Source: Variovorax sp. 679 (GTDB taxonomy: Bacteria; Pseudomonadota; Gammaproteobacteria; Burkholderiales; Burkholderiaceae_C). From it: a stretch of DNA of 64,000 bases. Position numbers and translations under genes: made by a program. Positions 8,057 through 16,751 of this stretch are shown piece after piece (positions within the stretch are counted from its first letter, which is position 1; every line of letters starts with the position of its first letter). The stretch lies in the NCBI RefSeq assembly GCF_003952185.1, contig NZ_RXFS01000014.1, positions 110,752 through 174,751 on the forward strand. The letters run 5' to 3'. The notes under the pieces are model-generated. The model saw nothing but the letters and a program-made list of their open reading frames with translations, did not search any database and was not told where the DNA came from.

Positions 8057-10114
8057 CTAGCCGATGTGCTTCCACAGGTACGCATAGCCCAGCGCGTCCA
8101 TGAAGGCGGACTCCTTGTTGTCCGTGGCCGCGCTGTGGCCGCCCTCCATGTTCTCGTAGAAGCTGCTGTCGTGGCCCAGCGCCTTCATCTTCGCGTGCAT
8201 CTTGCGCGCATGCACCGGGCCCACGCGGTCGTCGCGCGTGGAGGTGGTGAAGAGCGCGGGCGGATAGGCCAGGCCCGGCTTCGCGTTCTCGTAGGGCGAG
8301 AAGGCGCGGATGAATTCCCACTCGTCGGGCTGCTCCGGGTCGCCGTACTCCGCTATCCACGAGGCGCCGGCCGACAGCTGCGTGTAGCGGCGCATGTCGA
8401 GCAGCGCCACCTCGCTCACGATGGCGCCGTAGAGCTGCGGGTAGAGCGTGAGCATGTTGCCCATCAGCAGTCCGCCGTTGCTGCCGCCCATGGCGCCCAG
8501 GTGCGCGGGCGAGGTGATGTTGCGCGCGATCAGGTCTTCGGACACTGCCGCGAAATCCTCGCAGGTGCGCAGCCGGTTCTCCTGCAGCGCGGCCTGGTGC
8601 CAGCGCGGGCCGTATTCGCCACCGCCGCGGATGTTGGCGACGACGTACACGCCGCCCTTGTCCAGCCAGGCGCGACCGATGCTGCCGCTGTAGCTCGGCT
8701 GCAGTGGGATCTCGAAGCCGCCGTAGGCGTACTGGAGCGTGGGGTTCGTGCCGTCGGCCTTCAGGTCCTTGGGTGCGATCTCGAAGTAGGGCACGCGCGT
8801 GCCGTCCTTCGAGGTGGCGAAATGCTGGCTCACGCGATGGCGCGAGGCATCGAAGAAGGCGGGGCTGTCCTTCAGCACCTGGGGCTCGCCCTGCCCGACG
8901 GTGCCGATGTAGAGCGTGGTCGGCTGCAGGAAGCCGCTCACCGTGAGGAAGTAGTCGTCGTTCTCGTCCTCGTCGATGCCGCCCGCCGCGATGGTCGACA
9001 GCGCGGGCGCTCCGCCCAGGCTCTCGCGCTTCCACGGGCCCGTGCCATCGGCGGGCGGCGTGAGCACCTCGAGGCGGTTCACCACGTCGTGCATCACATT
9101 GAGGATCAGGTGGTTGCGCGTCCAGGAGTGGTCGTCGAGCGCGGTGGTTTCGTCGGGCTCGAAGAGCACCGTCAGCTCGCGCCTGCCGGCCATGTAGTCG
9201 TCGAACTTCGCGGCCAGCAGCGAGCCTGATGCGTAGGTGCGGCCGCCCACCGTCCAGTCCTCGCGCGGCTCGATCAGCATCCACTCGCGCGTGATGTCTG
9301 TGTTGGAGTCGTCGGGCACGTCGATCTTCACCAGCCGCCCGTCGGCGCCGCGCAGCCAGGTCTCGCTCTCGTAGAAGTCGATCTGCCGCGTGACGAAGTC
9401 GCGCTCGAAGCCGGGCGTGTTGTCGCGGTAGGCGCTGACGGACATGTCCTCGTGCAGGCCCTCGTACACGGTTGCCGCGCTGGCCAGCGGCGTGCCGCGC
9501 CGCCACTCCTTCACGATGCGCGGGTAGCTGGAGCTGGTCATCGAGCCGGGGCCGAAGTCGGTGGCCACGTAGAGGTGGTCGATGTCCTTCCAGCCCACGT
9601 GGTTCTTGGCCTCGGGCAGCGAGAAGCCGCCTTGCACGAACTGCTTCGTCTCGAGGTCGAACTCGCGCACCACGTCTGCGTCGGCGCCGCCGCGCGACAG
9701 CGAGATCAGGCAGCGCCTGTACTCGGGCTCCAGGCAGTCGGCGCCGTGCCAGACCCAGTTCTCGCCGTCGGCCGCCGCCAGCGCGTCGAGGTCGAGCACG
9801 GTCTCCCATGCGGGGCGGGGCTTGCGGTACTCGTCGAGCGTGGTGCGGCGCCACAGGCCCTTCGGATGCTCCTTGTCGCGCCAGAAGTTGTAGAAGAAGC
9901 GCGGGCCGATCTTGCGGACCATCGGGATGCGCTCGTCGGAGTCGAGCACCTCGAGGATGCCCTGCTGGAGCGCCTCGAACGCGGGCGACTGCGCATAGGC
10001 CTGCACCGTGATCGCGTTCTGCGCGCGCGCCCAGTCGAGCTGCCGTTCGCCGTCGATGTCCTCGAGCCAGAGGTTGTCGTCCTGGGGTTGCTGCGGGGGG
10101 AGGCTGGATGTCAT
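8057..10114 (-). CDS. S9 family prolyl oligopeptidase
   Basis: A 685-residue serine peptidase with the N-terminal beta-propeller and C-terminal alpha/beta-hydrolase layout of family S9A. The nucleophile is Ser545 in GGSNGG. The acid is an Asp in TRDDRV (about 628-629) and the base is His660 in MEGGHS. It cleaves after proline in short peptides. No signal peptide is seen, so it is probably cytoplasmic. The start at 10114 (MTSSLPPQQPQ) was chosen because upstream in-frame sequence looks non-coding; the ribosome site is weak. Its stop is only 3 bp from the convergent small exported protein gene. Family length is about 690-710 residues, so it appears complete. Confidence 0.92.
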   Translation of the reverse strand: MTSSLPPQQPQDDNLWLEDIDGERQLDWARAQNAITVQAYAQSPAFEALQQGILEVLDSDERIPMVRKIGPRFFYNFWRDKEHPKGLWRRTTLDEYRKPRPAWETVLDLDALAAADGENWVWHGADCLEPEYRRCLISLSRGGADADVVREFDLETKQFVQGGFSLPEAKNHVGWKDIDHLYVATDFGPGSMTSSSYPRIVKEWRRGTPLASAATVYEGLHEDMSVSAYRDNTPGFERDFVTRQIDFYESETWLRGADGRLVKIDVPDDSNTDITREWMLIEPREDWTVGGRTYASGSLLAAKFDDYMAGRRELTVLFEPDETTALDDHSWTRNHLILNVMHDVVNRLEVLTPPADGTGPWKRESLGGAPALSTIAAGGIDEDENDDYFLTVSGFLQPTTLYIGTVGQGEPQVLKDSPAFFDASRHRVSQHFATSKDGTRVPYFEIAPKDLKADGTNPTLQYAYGGFEIPLQPSYSGSIGRAWLDKGGVYVVANIRGGGEYGPRWHQAALQENRLRTCEDFAAVSEDLIARNITSPAHLGAMGGSNGGLLMGNMLTLYPQLYGAIVSEVALLDMRRYTQLSAGASWIAEYGDPEQPDEWEFIRAFSPYENAKPGLAYPPALFTTSTRDDRVGPVHARKMHAKMKALGHDSSFYENMEGGHSAATDNKESAFMDALGYAYLWKHIG

Positions 10115-10323
10115 GGCCGCAGTGTACGGAGCCCGCGTGAAAGACCGCGCGGGGCACGGTCGTTGCCCCGGCCGGGCGCCTTGCACTTTCTCGCTACTCC
10201 GGGCAAACCCCTGTCGCGCGAGTGCCTTCCCCCGGTGGAAACACTGAAGAACCAGAGGCCCACGAACGCGGCGTGCACGGTATCCTGCCGAACGGCGCAT
10301 GCCCCACCAAGGAGAGACAACAC

Positions 10324-12027
10324 ATGAAACACCTGAGCGGTCTTGATGCCACCTTCCTGCACCTGGAAACGCCGGAAATGCCCATGCACGTGGGCTCGCT
10401 GAACGTGCTCGACCTTCCCAAGGGCTACAAGGGCGACTTCTACGAAGATGCCAAGAGCTTCATGGCCAGCCGCATCCACCTGGCCGACGTGTTCACGCGC
10501 AAGCTCGCGCTGATGCCCTTCGACATGACCAATCCGGTGTGGGTCGAGGACGACGACATCGACCTCGACTACCACGTGCGCCACATCTCGCTGCCCAAGC
10601 CCGGAACCAACCGGCAGTTGCAACAGTACGTGGCACGGCTGCATTCGTCGCTGATCGACCGCAGCCGCCCGATGTGGGAGTTCTACATCATCGACGGCCT
10701 CAAGAGCGGGCAGGTGGCGCTCTACACCAAGGTGCACCACGCGGGCATCGACGGGCAGGCGGGCGTGGAAGTGGGCAAGGCCATCTTCGACCTCGAGGCC
10801 ACCGGCCGCGTGGTGAAGCCGCCGCGCAGCCGCCCGCGCGGCAACGGCTACCAGCTGGGCATGGCCGAGCTTGCGACCGCGGCGCTGCGCAACACCGCGC
10901 AGCAGTACGTGAAGCTCTTCAAGATGGCGCCGGCCATCGCGCGCGCCATCGGCGGCCTCGCCAAGCCCGACGAGAAGGCGGCCGAGAAGGACACTGCCGC
11001 CGCGCCGAAGAAGTTCAACCTCTTCGCGCCGCGCACCTCGCTCAACGTGTCGATCACCAACCAGCGCACCTTCGCGGGCCGCACCATCTCGCTGGCCGAG
11101 ACCAAGTACATCGCCAAGCACTTCGGCGTGTCGCTCAATGACGTGGTCATGGCCACCGTGTCCGGCGCGCTGCGCCATTACCTGGCCGACAACAACGAGC
11201 TCCCGGCCAAGCCGCTGGTGGCCGGCGTGCCGGTGAGCCTGCGCGAGGCGGGCGACCAGACGGCCAACAACCAGGCCAGCATGATCCTGGTGAGCCTGGC
11301 TACGGACATCACCGACCCGGTGCAGCGGCTGAAGGCGATCAACGCCTCGTCGACCTCATCGAAGTCGACCATGAACCGCTTCAAGGCCGTGATCCTCGAC
11401 GACTTCCCGACCTTCGCCGCGCCCTGGCTGGTGTCGGGCATCGCGTCGATGGTGGGGCGCTCGGGCATCGTCAACCTGCTGCCGCCGGCGGCCAACGTGG
11501 CAATTTCCAACGTGGCGGGCGCACCCTTCCCGATGTACTTCGCGGGCGCGCTGGTCACCTGCTACTACCCGGTGTCGATCGCCAGCCACGGCACGGCGCT
11601 CAACGTGACGGTGCAGAGCTACAACGGCCGCATGGACTACGGCCTGATCGCCTGCCGCCGCGCCGTGCCCGACATCACAGAGATCGGCGACTACCTGCTG
11701 GCCGAGCACAAGCTGCTGATGGAGCTGACGCAGAAGCACCCGGCGGCAGCCGGCGCGGCACCGGCGCCGGTGCCGGCCAAGACGATCGTGGAGCAATCGG
11801 ACGAGGCAGCACCCGAACCCGTTGCCGCCGCGAAGAAGAAGCCCGCCGCGCGCAAGAAGGCCCCGGTCAAGGTGGTGGCCAGGAAGGCACCCGCCAAGGC
11901 CGCAGCCAAGACGGCGGCGGCGAAGGCACCCCTCAAGACGGCCGCCAGGAAAGCCGCGCCCAAGCCGCCGGCCCGCAAGGCAGCCCCGGCCAAGCGTCCG
12001 GGCGGTCCAAGGGCCGCTGCGGCATGA
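10324..12027 (+). CDS. Wax ester synthase / diacylglycerol O-acyltransferase with Ala/Lys-rich tail
   Basis: Predicted WS/DGAT enzyme that transfers acyl groups from acyl-CoA to fatty alcohols or diacylglycerol, making neutral storage lipid at the inner membrane or lipid-body surface. The catalytic HHxxxDG is HHAGIDG at residues 138-144. The N-terminal LSGLDATFLHLETP and the later NVAISNVAGAP region are also family-typical. It has 567 residues against about 460 for well-known members. The extra roughly 90 C-terminal residues are almost purely Ala, Lys, Pro and Arg, resembling the tails of PhaF or histone-H1-like proteins. ATG 10324 follows AAGGAGAG. It opens a cluster of granule proteins, a TetR regulator and a lipase-like gene. 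Confidence 0.92.
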   Translation: MKHLSGLDATFLHLETPEMPMHVGSLNVLDLPKGYKGDFYEDAKSFMASRIHLADVFTRKLALMPFDMTNPVWVEDDDIDLDYHVRHISLPKPGTNRQLQQYVARLHSSLIDRSRPMWEFYIIDGLKSGQVALYTKVHHAGIDGQAGVEVGKAIFDLEATGRVVKPPRSRPRGNGYQLGMAELATAALRNTAQQYVKLFKMAPAIARAIGGLAKPDEKAAEKDTAAAPKKFNLFAPRTSLNVSITNQRTFAGRTISLAETKYIAKHFGVSLNDVVMATVSGALRHYLADNNELPAKPLVAGVPVSLREAGDQTANNQASMILVSLATDITDPVQRLKAINASSTSSKSTMNRFKAVILDDFPTFAAPWLVSGIASMVGRSGIVNLLPPAANVAISNVAGAPFPMYFAGALVTCYYPVSIASHGTALNVTVQSYNGRMDYGLIACRRAVPDITEIGDYLLAEHKLLMELTQKHPAAAGAAPAPVPAKTIVEQSDEAAPEPVAAAKKKPAARKKAPVKVVARKAPAKAAAKTAAAKAPLKTAARKAAPKPPARKAAPAKRPGGPRAAAA

Positions 12028-12055
12028 TCGGCGGAAGAAAATTGGGGCAGTTGGA

Positions 12056-12093
12056 CTAGTTTTCCGACCGTTCTAGTTTTCCCGGCCTAGGCC
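12056..12093. promoter_or_regulatory. Direct repeat and palindrome upstream of the granule-protein gene
   Basis: CTAGTTTTCC occurs twice, at 12056-12065 and 12073-12082, a 17-bp period. It is followed by the perfect palindrome GGCCTAGGCC at 12084-12093. These lie in the 149-bp gap before the gene at 12177 and are the most AT-rich part of the neighbourhood. They could be operator or promoter elements; no specific regulator can be named. Confidence 0.35.
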
Positions 12094-12176
12094 CTGCGGA
12101 AGAAGATAGGCCCATCGCGAGAGACACACCCTGTTTGTTCCCTTCGCGAGCCCATCAACTTCAAGGAAACCACACC

Positions 12177-12734
12177 ATGTCCACGCAAACCTCCATCGCT
12201 TCCGCAGCCGTTCACGTCGTCGGCCAGTACAACGACGCGGGCAAGACCCTGGTCGGTGCCTACCGCGCCGGCGTGCACCGCCTGCTGGGCGGCGCCGCTT
12301 CGCGCTACAGCGACTTCCTCGGCAGCCGCCAGATCCCGCTGGTGAGCGAGCAGGTCAAGGCCAACCTGATCGGCGCGCAGGAGAAGATCAACGGCTTCCT
12401 GGCCAACCGCGTGGATATCGACACCGGCCGCATCGTGTCCGTGATGGACCGCGTCGCCGCAGGCACCACCAGCGGCATCGAAGCCGTTGCCGGCCGCGTG
12501 GCCCGCGTCGAATCGCCGGTCGCCACCTCGGTGATCAACGCCATCGGCGCGCTGAACCAGCCGCTGGCCACCGTCTCGGTGCAGATCGCCGACCGCATCG
12601 TCGCCGGCACGAAGCAGATCGAAGCCCGCGTGAGCGGCGCCGAAGAAGCCGCCAAGCCGGTTCGCACGGTGAAGGCCAAGGCCGCCGCCGCGAAGAAGCC
12701 GGTTCGCCGCGCTGCCGCCCGCAAGGCGGCCTGA
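12177..12734 (+). CDS. Phasin-like granule-associated protein with Ala/Lys-rich C-terminus
   Basis: A 185-residue protein with no recognised catalytic motif. Residues 1-155 look entirely helical and amphipathic, with repeated NAIGALNQPLATVSVQIADR-like segments as in phasins. The last 35 or so residues are Lys/Ala/Arg-rich (for example AKAAAAKKPVRRAAARKAA), like the DNA-binding tails of PhaF. I infer a surface protein of PHA or neutral-lipid granules that may also touch the nucleoid. ATG 12177 follows AAGGAAA. A strong terminator follows the stop, so it may be its own transcript. It differs clearly from its neighbour at 12790, which carries its basic tail at the N-terminus. Confidence 0.75.
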   Translation: MSTQTSIASAAVHVVGQYNDAGKTLVGAYRAGVHRLLGGAASRYSDFLGSRQIPLVSEQVKANLIGAQEKINGFLANRVDIDTGRIVSVMDRVAAGTTSGIEAVAGRVARVESPVATSVINAIGALNQPLATVSVQIADRIVAGTKQIEARVSGAEEAAKPVRTVKAKAAAAKKPVRRAAARKAA

Positions 12735-12739
12735 CCCCC

Positions 12740-12770
12740 GGGGCGCCTTCTGGCGCCCTTTTTTCTTTTT
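12740..12770 (+). terminator. Rho-independent terminator
   Basis: A perfect 7-bp stem, GGGCGCC (12741-12747) with GGCGCCC (12752-12758), and a TTCT loop, followed directly by a run of T residues (12759-12770). It ends the transcript of the phasin-like gene. Confidence 0.9.
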
Positions 12771-12789
12771 CCGGTATCTGGAGCACTGC

Positions 12790-13230
12790 ATGGCGACCCG
12801 TCCTGACGAAACTGCAAAGTTGAAGAAGAGGGCGGCGCCTGCGAAGAAGAAGCCGGCTGCCAGGAAGGCGCCCGCGGCGGCAAAGAAGCCCGCGGAGCCC
12901 GGCAAGGCCGAGGTCCTGCTGCGCGCCGGCCTGAAGGCGCTCGACAACGTGCGCAACGACGTCGCCAAGCGCCAGGCCAACGTGATCGAAGGCCTGCTCG
13001 GCATCGGGCACGGCAAGGTTCCCAGCCTCGGCCTCGACAGCTTCGGCATCCGCAAGTTCGAGGACGTGTTCGACCAGCGTGTCGCCACCGCGCTGCAGCG
13101 CCTGGGCATCCCCGGCGCCGACGAAGTGCAGGCCCTGCGCGACGAGGTCGCGCAGCTGCGCGAACGCGTGGCGCAACTCGAAGGCTCCACCGGCACCGCC
13201 ACTCCCCGTGGCCGTGGCGTCAAACGCTGA
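12790..13230 (+). CDS. PHA granule-associated (phasin-family) protein with N-terminal Ala/Lys tail
   Basis: A 146-residue protein. Residues 1-38 are Lys/Ala/Pro-rich (AAPAKKKPAARKAPAAAKKP). Residues 40-115 form an amphipathic helical region, and residues 116-134 form a short leucine-zipper coiled coil (VQALRDEVAQLRERVAQLE). This combination of a basic tail, a phasin-like helix and a heptad repeat is found in PhaF/PhaI-type granule proteins, where it drives oligomerisation and links granules to DNA. Here the basic tail is N-terminal rather than C-terminal. ATG 12790 has GGAG upstream. The TetR gene starts 38 bp downstream. Confidence 0.8.
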   Translation: MATRPDETAKLKKRAAPAKKKPAARKAPAAAKKPAEPGKAEVLLRAGLKALDNVRNDVAKRQANVIEGLLGIGHGKVPSLGLDSFGIRKFEDVFDQRVATALQRLGIPGADEVQALRDEVAQLRERVAQLEGSTGTATPRGRGVKR

Positions 13231-13268
13231 GCGACAACAGGCAACAGCGCAGCAGCGGCAACCCGGTT

Positions 13269-13904
13269 GTGGCCAGCTCCAACACCACGCGCGACCGCAT
13301 CCTGCAGGCCAGCCTCGCGCTGTTCAACGCGCAAGGCCTCGCGGCCGTGTCGACCCACAAGATCGCAGCCGAACTGGGCATCAGCCCCGGCAACCTGCAC
13401 TACCACTTCAAGGCCAAGCAGCTCATCGTCGAATGGCTGTTCCGGCGCTTCGAGCAGCGGCTGGAGGCCCTGAACGGCTCGTCGGCATCCATCGCGGCCA
13501 TCGACGACCTCTGGCTCGCGCTGCACCTGCGCTTCGAGGCCATCGACGAATACCGCTTCATCTATCGCGACATGGCCTTCCTGGCCAGCGAATACCCCTC
13601 GCTGGGCCAGCGCGCGCAGGCCCTGACCGCGCAGAACCTGCTGGCCGCACAGACGCTGTGCGAAGGGCTGGTGGCCTCGGGTGTGATCGAGACCAGCGCC
13701 GAGCAGGCCCGCATCCTGGCGCTGCAGATGGTCTTCACCACCACCTGCTGGCTCTCGTTCGAGCGGCTGGTGCCGGGGCGCGACGCGCTGGCGCAGGCCG
13801 ACCCCGGTCTCGCGGCTTTCTACACACTCACGCTGGTTTCCCCGTATGTTTCCGGCGAATCGAGGGCTTATCTTGATTACCTGAGGGCCAAATACCTCGG
13901 ATAA
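13269..13904 (+). CDS. TetR/AcrR-family transcriptional regulator
   Basis: A 211-residue regulator. The N-terminal helix-turn-helix spans about residues 8-55, with the family signature TRDRILQASLALFNAQG and LGISPGNLHYHFKAKQLI; the rest is a helical ligand domain. The start is GTG at 13269, as no ATG exists before the helix-turn-helix. The ligand is unknown. Its position between granule proteins and a lipase-like gene suggests control of storage-lipid genes, in the manner of PhaD in pseudomonads; this is inference. Confidence 0.9.
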   Translation: MASSNTTRDRILQASLALFNAQGLAAVSTHKIAAELGISPGNLHYHFKAKQLIVEWLFRRFEQRLEALNGSSASIAAIDDLWLALHLRFEAIDEYRFIYRDMAFLASEYPSLGQRAQALTAQNLLAAQTLCEGLVASGVIETSAEQARILALQMVFTTTCWLSFERLVPGRDALAQADPGLAAFYTLTLVSPYVSGESRAYLDYLRAKYLG

Positions 13905-13990
13905 ATGTCGCTGTCGTCCGACGGGGCATTGACTCTGCCGGCCTCATGTTCGTACCGAAGCAGATAAAAACCACAAAGGAGCCATCCAGA

Positions 13991-14770
13991 ATGACCACCG
14001 CCACCTACGCCAAGGAACACATCACGCCGCCCTCGCGCCTGCTGCTGCTGGCCGAAGCCCGTGCGCTATGGGAGACCGGTGCCGGCCTCGCCATGTGGCC
14101 GCTGCTGCAGCTCACGCCGCGCGGCGACGGGCATCCGGTGTTGGTGCTGCCGGGCCTCGTGGCGGGCGACGGCTCCACGCTGCTGCTGCGCCGCTACCTC
14201 TGCAGCCGCGGCTACGACGCCCACGGCTGGGGCCAGGGCCGCAACTTCGGCCCGCGCGAAGGCGTGGAAGACGGCATGGTCGAGCTGCTGAAGAGCCTGC
14301 ACGACAGCAGCGGCCAGAAGGTCAGCGTCATCGGCTGGAGCCTGGGCGGTGTGTATGCGCGGATGCTGGCGTCTTCCTACTCGCACATGATCCGCAACGT
14401 CATCACGCTGGGCAGCCCCTTCTCGGGCAGCCCGCGCGCCACCAACGCATGGCGCGTGTACGAGGGCGTGAGCGGCCAGAGCTCGCACGACCCGCGCCGC
14501 ATGAAGTTCGTGCAGCCCACGCCGCCCGTGCCGACCACATCGATCTTCAGCCGCACCGACGGCGTCGTCGCATGGCGCTGCAGCATCGAGAAGACGGGCC
14601 CGCAGTCGGAGAACATCGAAGTCATCGCCAGCCACCTGGGGCTGGGGGCGCACCCGGCGGTGCTCTATGCGTTGGCGGACCGGCTGGCGCAGCCTGAAGG
14701 GGAGTGGAAGCCGTTCAACCGCGGGGTGCTGGGGCCGCTGGTGTATCCGGATCCGGATCGGGACGCCTGA
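13991..14770 (+). CDS. Alpha/beta hydrolase (esterase/lipase-like)
   Basis: A 259-residue protein. The nucleophile elbow is GWSLGG (about residues 117-122), the probable acid is Asp in SRTDGVV (about 195) and the probable base is His in SHLGLGAHP (about 217-222). A glycine-rich LVLPGLVAGD forms the oxyanion-side loop. No signal peptide is seen, which suits an intracellular lipase or esterase acting on stored lipid. ATG 13991 was preferred over the upstream in-frame ATG at 13946 because AAAGGAG precedes it at a workable distance. It ends the storage cluster, and its stop codon lies inside a terminator-like hairpin. Confidence 0.88.
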   Translation: MTTATYAKEHITPPSRLLLLAEARALWETGAGLAMWPLLQLTPRGDGHPVLVLPGLVAGDGSTLLLRRYLCSRGYDAHGWGQGRNFGPREGVEDGMVELLKSLHDSSGQKVSVIGWSLGGVYARMLASSYSHMIRNVITLGSPFSGSPRATNAWRVYEGVSGQSSHDPRRMKFVQPTPPVPTTSIFSRTDGVVAWRCSIEKTGPQSENIEVIASHLGLGAHPAVLYALADRLAQPEGEWKPFNRGVLGPLVYPDPDRDA

Positions 14771-14798
14771 CAAGACCTGGCTGGTGGTTCTTGTCAGG
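14766..14798. terminator. Inverted repeat, probable bidirectional terminator
   Basis: A perfect 10-bp inverted repeat, CCTGACAAGA (14766-14775) and TCTTGTCAGG (14789-14798), with a 13-nt loop. The lipase-like gene's TGA lies inside the left arm. There is no T-run. It sits between that gene and the convergent end of the T6SS operon. Confidence 0.55.
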
Positions 14799-14827
14799 TC
14801 CGGGACGTGCGGCCAATGACTGCGCTG

Positions 14828-15253
14828 TCACGTGCTGGCTGAATTGCCATTGGGCTCAAAGATCACGTAGCGGTCGTTCAAATCCAGTTCCTCTGCATCC
14901 ACTTCAACCTTGGTCATCGATCCTGCCGTTGACACGAGGACGAACGCGTACGGATCCTGGCTTTCGTCATCCGCCAGCAGCAGTCGGACCTGAAGCAGTT
15001 TCGCCAGGCGACTGGCACCATCCAGAATGCCGCCCTCGGGGATGGGGATCGTCAGATAGATAGAAATGATCTGGGAGAACGCTTCTCCTGATCGCGAATC
15101 GACCAGGCACGTAGCAGGATCGTCACTTCTCATCTCGGTGATGTCGTGCACCACCTTCACGGAGTCGTGATCGACCTCAAGGACGGTCGATAGGCCGCGG
15201 CGCAGGGGTTCAGCGCCAACATCCTGTTCCAGCGCAGCGTCAAACCAGATCAT
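14828..15253 (-). CDS. Putative T6SS immunity protein
   Basis: A 141-residue acidic, probably cytoplasmic protein matching no family I recognise. It has no signal peptide and no transmembrane helix. It is the last gene of the vgrG operon, and its ATG overlaps the TGA of the candidate effector by 4 bp (ATGA at 15250-15253), the position and coupling expected of a cognate immunity gene. Base composition is visibly less GC-rich than the flanking chromosome, consistent with horizontal acquisition together with the effector. The immunity role is inferred from position only. Confidence 0.7.
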   Translation of the reverse strand: MIWFDAALEQDVGAEPLRRGLSTVLEVDHDSVKVVHDITEMRSDDPATCLVDSRSGEAFSQIISIYLTIPIPEGGILDGASRLAKLLQVRLLLADDESQDPYAFVLVSTAGSMTKVEVDAEELDLNDRYVIFEPNGNSAST

Positions 15254-16404
15254 TGTCCAAGTCTCCAGATACTCAAGGCCCTGTTTGCCCCGGCTTCGCC
15301 AGCGGCATTCGTCGCGTAACCGAAGGCCTGAGGGGTGTCTCCGAACTTGTTGAAGATTCCCAGTGCATCGAATTCCCCTCGATTGAGCGAATGAAAGCCC
15401 GGGCCGCTGGAAGGAACCAGGTGGTCGCCTCGGATCAATTCGTATGTTCGACCGTTGACTGTATAGAAGTTGCCGTCCCTGGTTCCCTGACCGGCGTTGA
15501 TGGCATCGACGTCTCTCTTCATGTCGATGCCGGGTTCGGCGACCGTGTTCTGGCCTTTCTTGAGGCCCCCTTGCCGCACGCTACGGATGCTGTGCCTTGA
15601 GGAAAGCGGCGCCCCGAAGTTGCTCGCCGGTCGTTTCACGACGACTCCCGGCGATGGTCTGATGCCCGGCTCGAGAGGTGCTCCACGCACCACTTCGACC
15701 CCCGGTTTCGGCAAAGGCTCGGGAGCAGGCCTTTTCCCACCAAGACCCACATGCGCAGCAGCCATGTCGAATGCGGCGGCACCGACTTGATTGGCCGCTG
15801 CAACCTGCTGTTCCGACCCTCCGAGCACACGCGTGGCCGCTCCAGGAGCACCGAAGATCGGTCCCAGCAAGGCGATGCCCAGCGAGTTGCCGAAGCGCAG
15901 GTTTTGCTCGCTCAACCAGGCGCTCTCGGCGCCGGAAATGCTGTTCTCCCAGCGCGGCCCCGGCGTGTAGACGTCCTGCAGGAAGGATGTCCTTCTTTTC
16001 AGCTCCAGAGACTGTTCGGGCTGCAGGGGATTCTTGCCGCTGTAGTGGTCGTTCAGCTGCTGGAGCTTGTCGTCCAGCGCCGACTTCGGGATCTCGTCGG
16101 GCATCTGTTCGCATGCCCGCTGGAACGTCTTGGCCGACTGCAGTGCGTCGGTCGGCTCCAGGCGCGCGTCGCGGCCGGTGCCGCTCCACATCCGCTCGTA
16201 CCACGGAATCTTTTCGAACTCCGCCTTTTCCCGTTCGTACCGCTCGCTGCAGATACCGGGCTTGCGCCGCAGCATCGGCCCCTTGGGCACCTCGAAGGTC
16301 AGCACCCTGCCGAGCGTGCCGTTGCTGTTGAAGGGCGACGATGACGAAGAAGACGTGGGCAGCACCTGCCCCAGCGTCTTCTTGTCGTCGGGCATCGAAC
16401 CCAT
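15250..16404 (-). CDS. Candidate T6SS effector with C-terminal toxin-like domain
   Basis: A 384-residue protein. The N-terminus has a Ser-rich linker flanked by two similar short motifs (TLGQVL and TLGRVL). The middle (about residues 55-170) is helical, followed by a small hydrophobic Gly/Ala stretch (about 172-195) and a Pro-rich linker (about 215-265). The last 90 or so residues carry the pattern NGRTYELI, then VPSSGPGFHSLNRGEFDALG and NKFGDT, a compact tail of the kind seen at the C-termini of polymorphic toxins. I cannot assign an activity. The ATG overlaps the DUF4150 stop by one base (TGATG). It is followed at once by a small gene suited to immunity. Confidence 0.7.
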   Translation of the reverse strand: MGSMPDDKKTLGQVLPTSSSSSSPFNSNGTLGRVLTFEVPKGPMLRRKPGICSERYEREKAEFEKIPWYERMWSGTGRDARLEPTDALQSAKTFQRACEQMPDEIPKSALDDKLQQLNDHYSGKNPLQPEQSLELKRRTSFLQDVYTPGPRWENSISGAESAWLSEQNLRFGNSLGIALLGPIFGAPGAATRVLGGSEQQVAAANQVGAAAFDMAAAHVGLGGKRPAPEPLPKPGVEVVRGAPLEPGIRPSPGVVVKRPASNFGAPLSSRHSIRSVRQGGLKKGQNTVAEPGIDMKRDVDAINAGQGTRDGNFYTVNGRTYELIRGDHLVPSSGPGFHSLNRGEFDALGIFNKFGDTPQAFGYATNAAGEAGANRALSIWRLGQ

Positions 16405-16751
16405 CAGGCCGCTCCGTTCATCTCGCAGAGATCGCCGTGGCGGGCCACGGGTCGGCTCTCGACGAAGACTGTCTGCGAGCCCGAGATGATCTTCACGTTG
16501 CCCGCGCCGAGCGAGACACCCGAGCGCACGCCGCTGCCCGCGTTGCCCGCCACGCCCTTGACGATGCTGTCGACCATCAGCACCTTCTCGCCGCGTGCGA
16601 ACACGGTGCGCGAGTAGGCCGCTTTCTCCGGCGGAAGGATCGACACGATGTCGAAGGGCACGACCTGGGTGCCGACGATGCAGAAGTCCGGCGCCACGTT
16701 GACCACCATGAACTGCGACTCCGCATCCGCGATGTGCTTTTCGGCGCTCAT
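16404..16751 (-). CDS. DUF4150 PAAR-like protein
   Basis: A 115-residue protein of the DUF4150 group, relatives of PAAR proteins that form the sharpened tip on the VgrG spike of type VI secretion systems. Visible family features are VVNVAPDFCIVGTQVVPFDI, the central ARGEKVLMVDS, then SGVRSGVSLGAG and the C-terminal RPVARHGDLCEMN, which holds His and Cys residues suited to metal binding. Its ATG overlaps the DUF2169 stop (ATGA) and its own stop overlaps the effector start. It probably docks the downstream effector onto VgrG. Confidence 0.88.
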   Translation of the reverse strand: MSAEKHIADAESQFMVVNVAPDFCIVGTQVVPFDIVSILPPEKAAYSRTVFARGEKVLMVDSIVKGVAGNAGSGVRSGVSLGAGNVKIISGSQTVFVESRPVARHGDLCEMNGAA

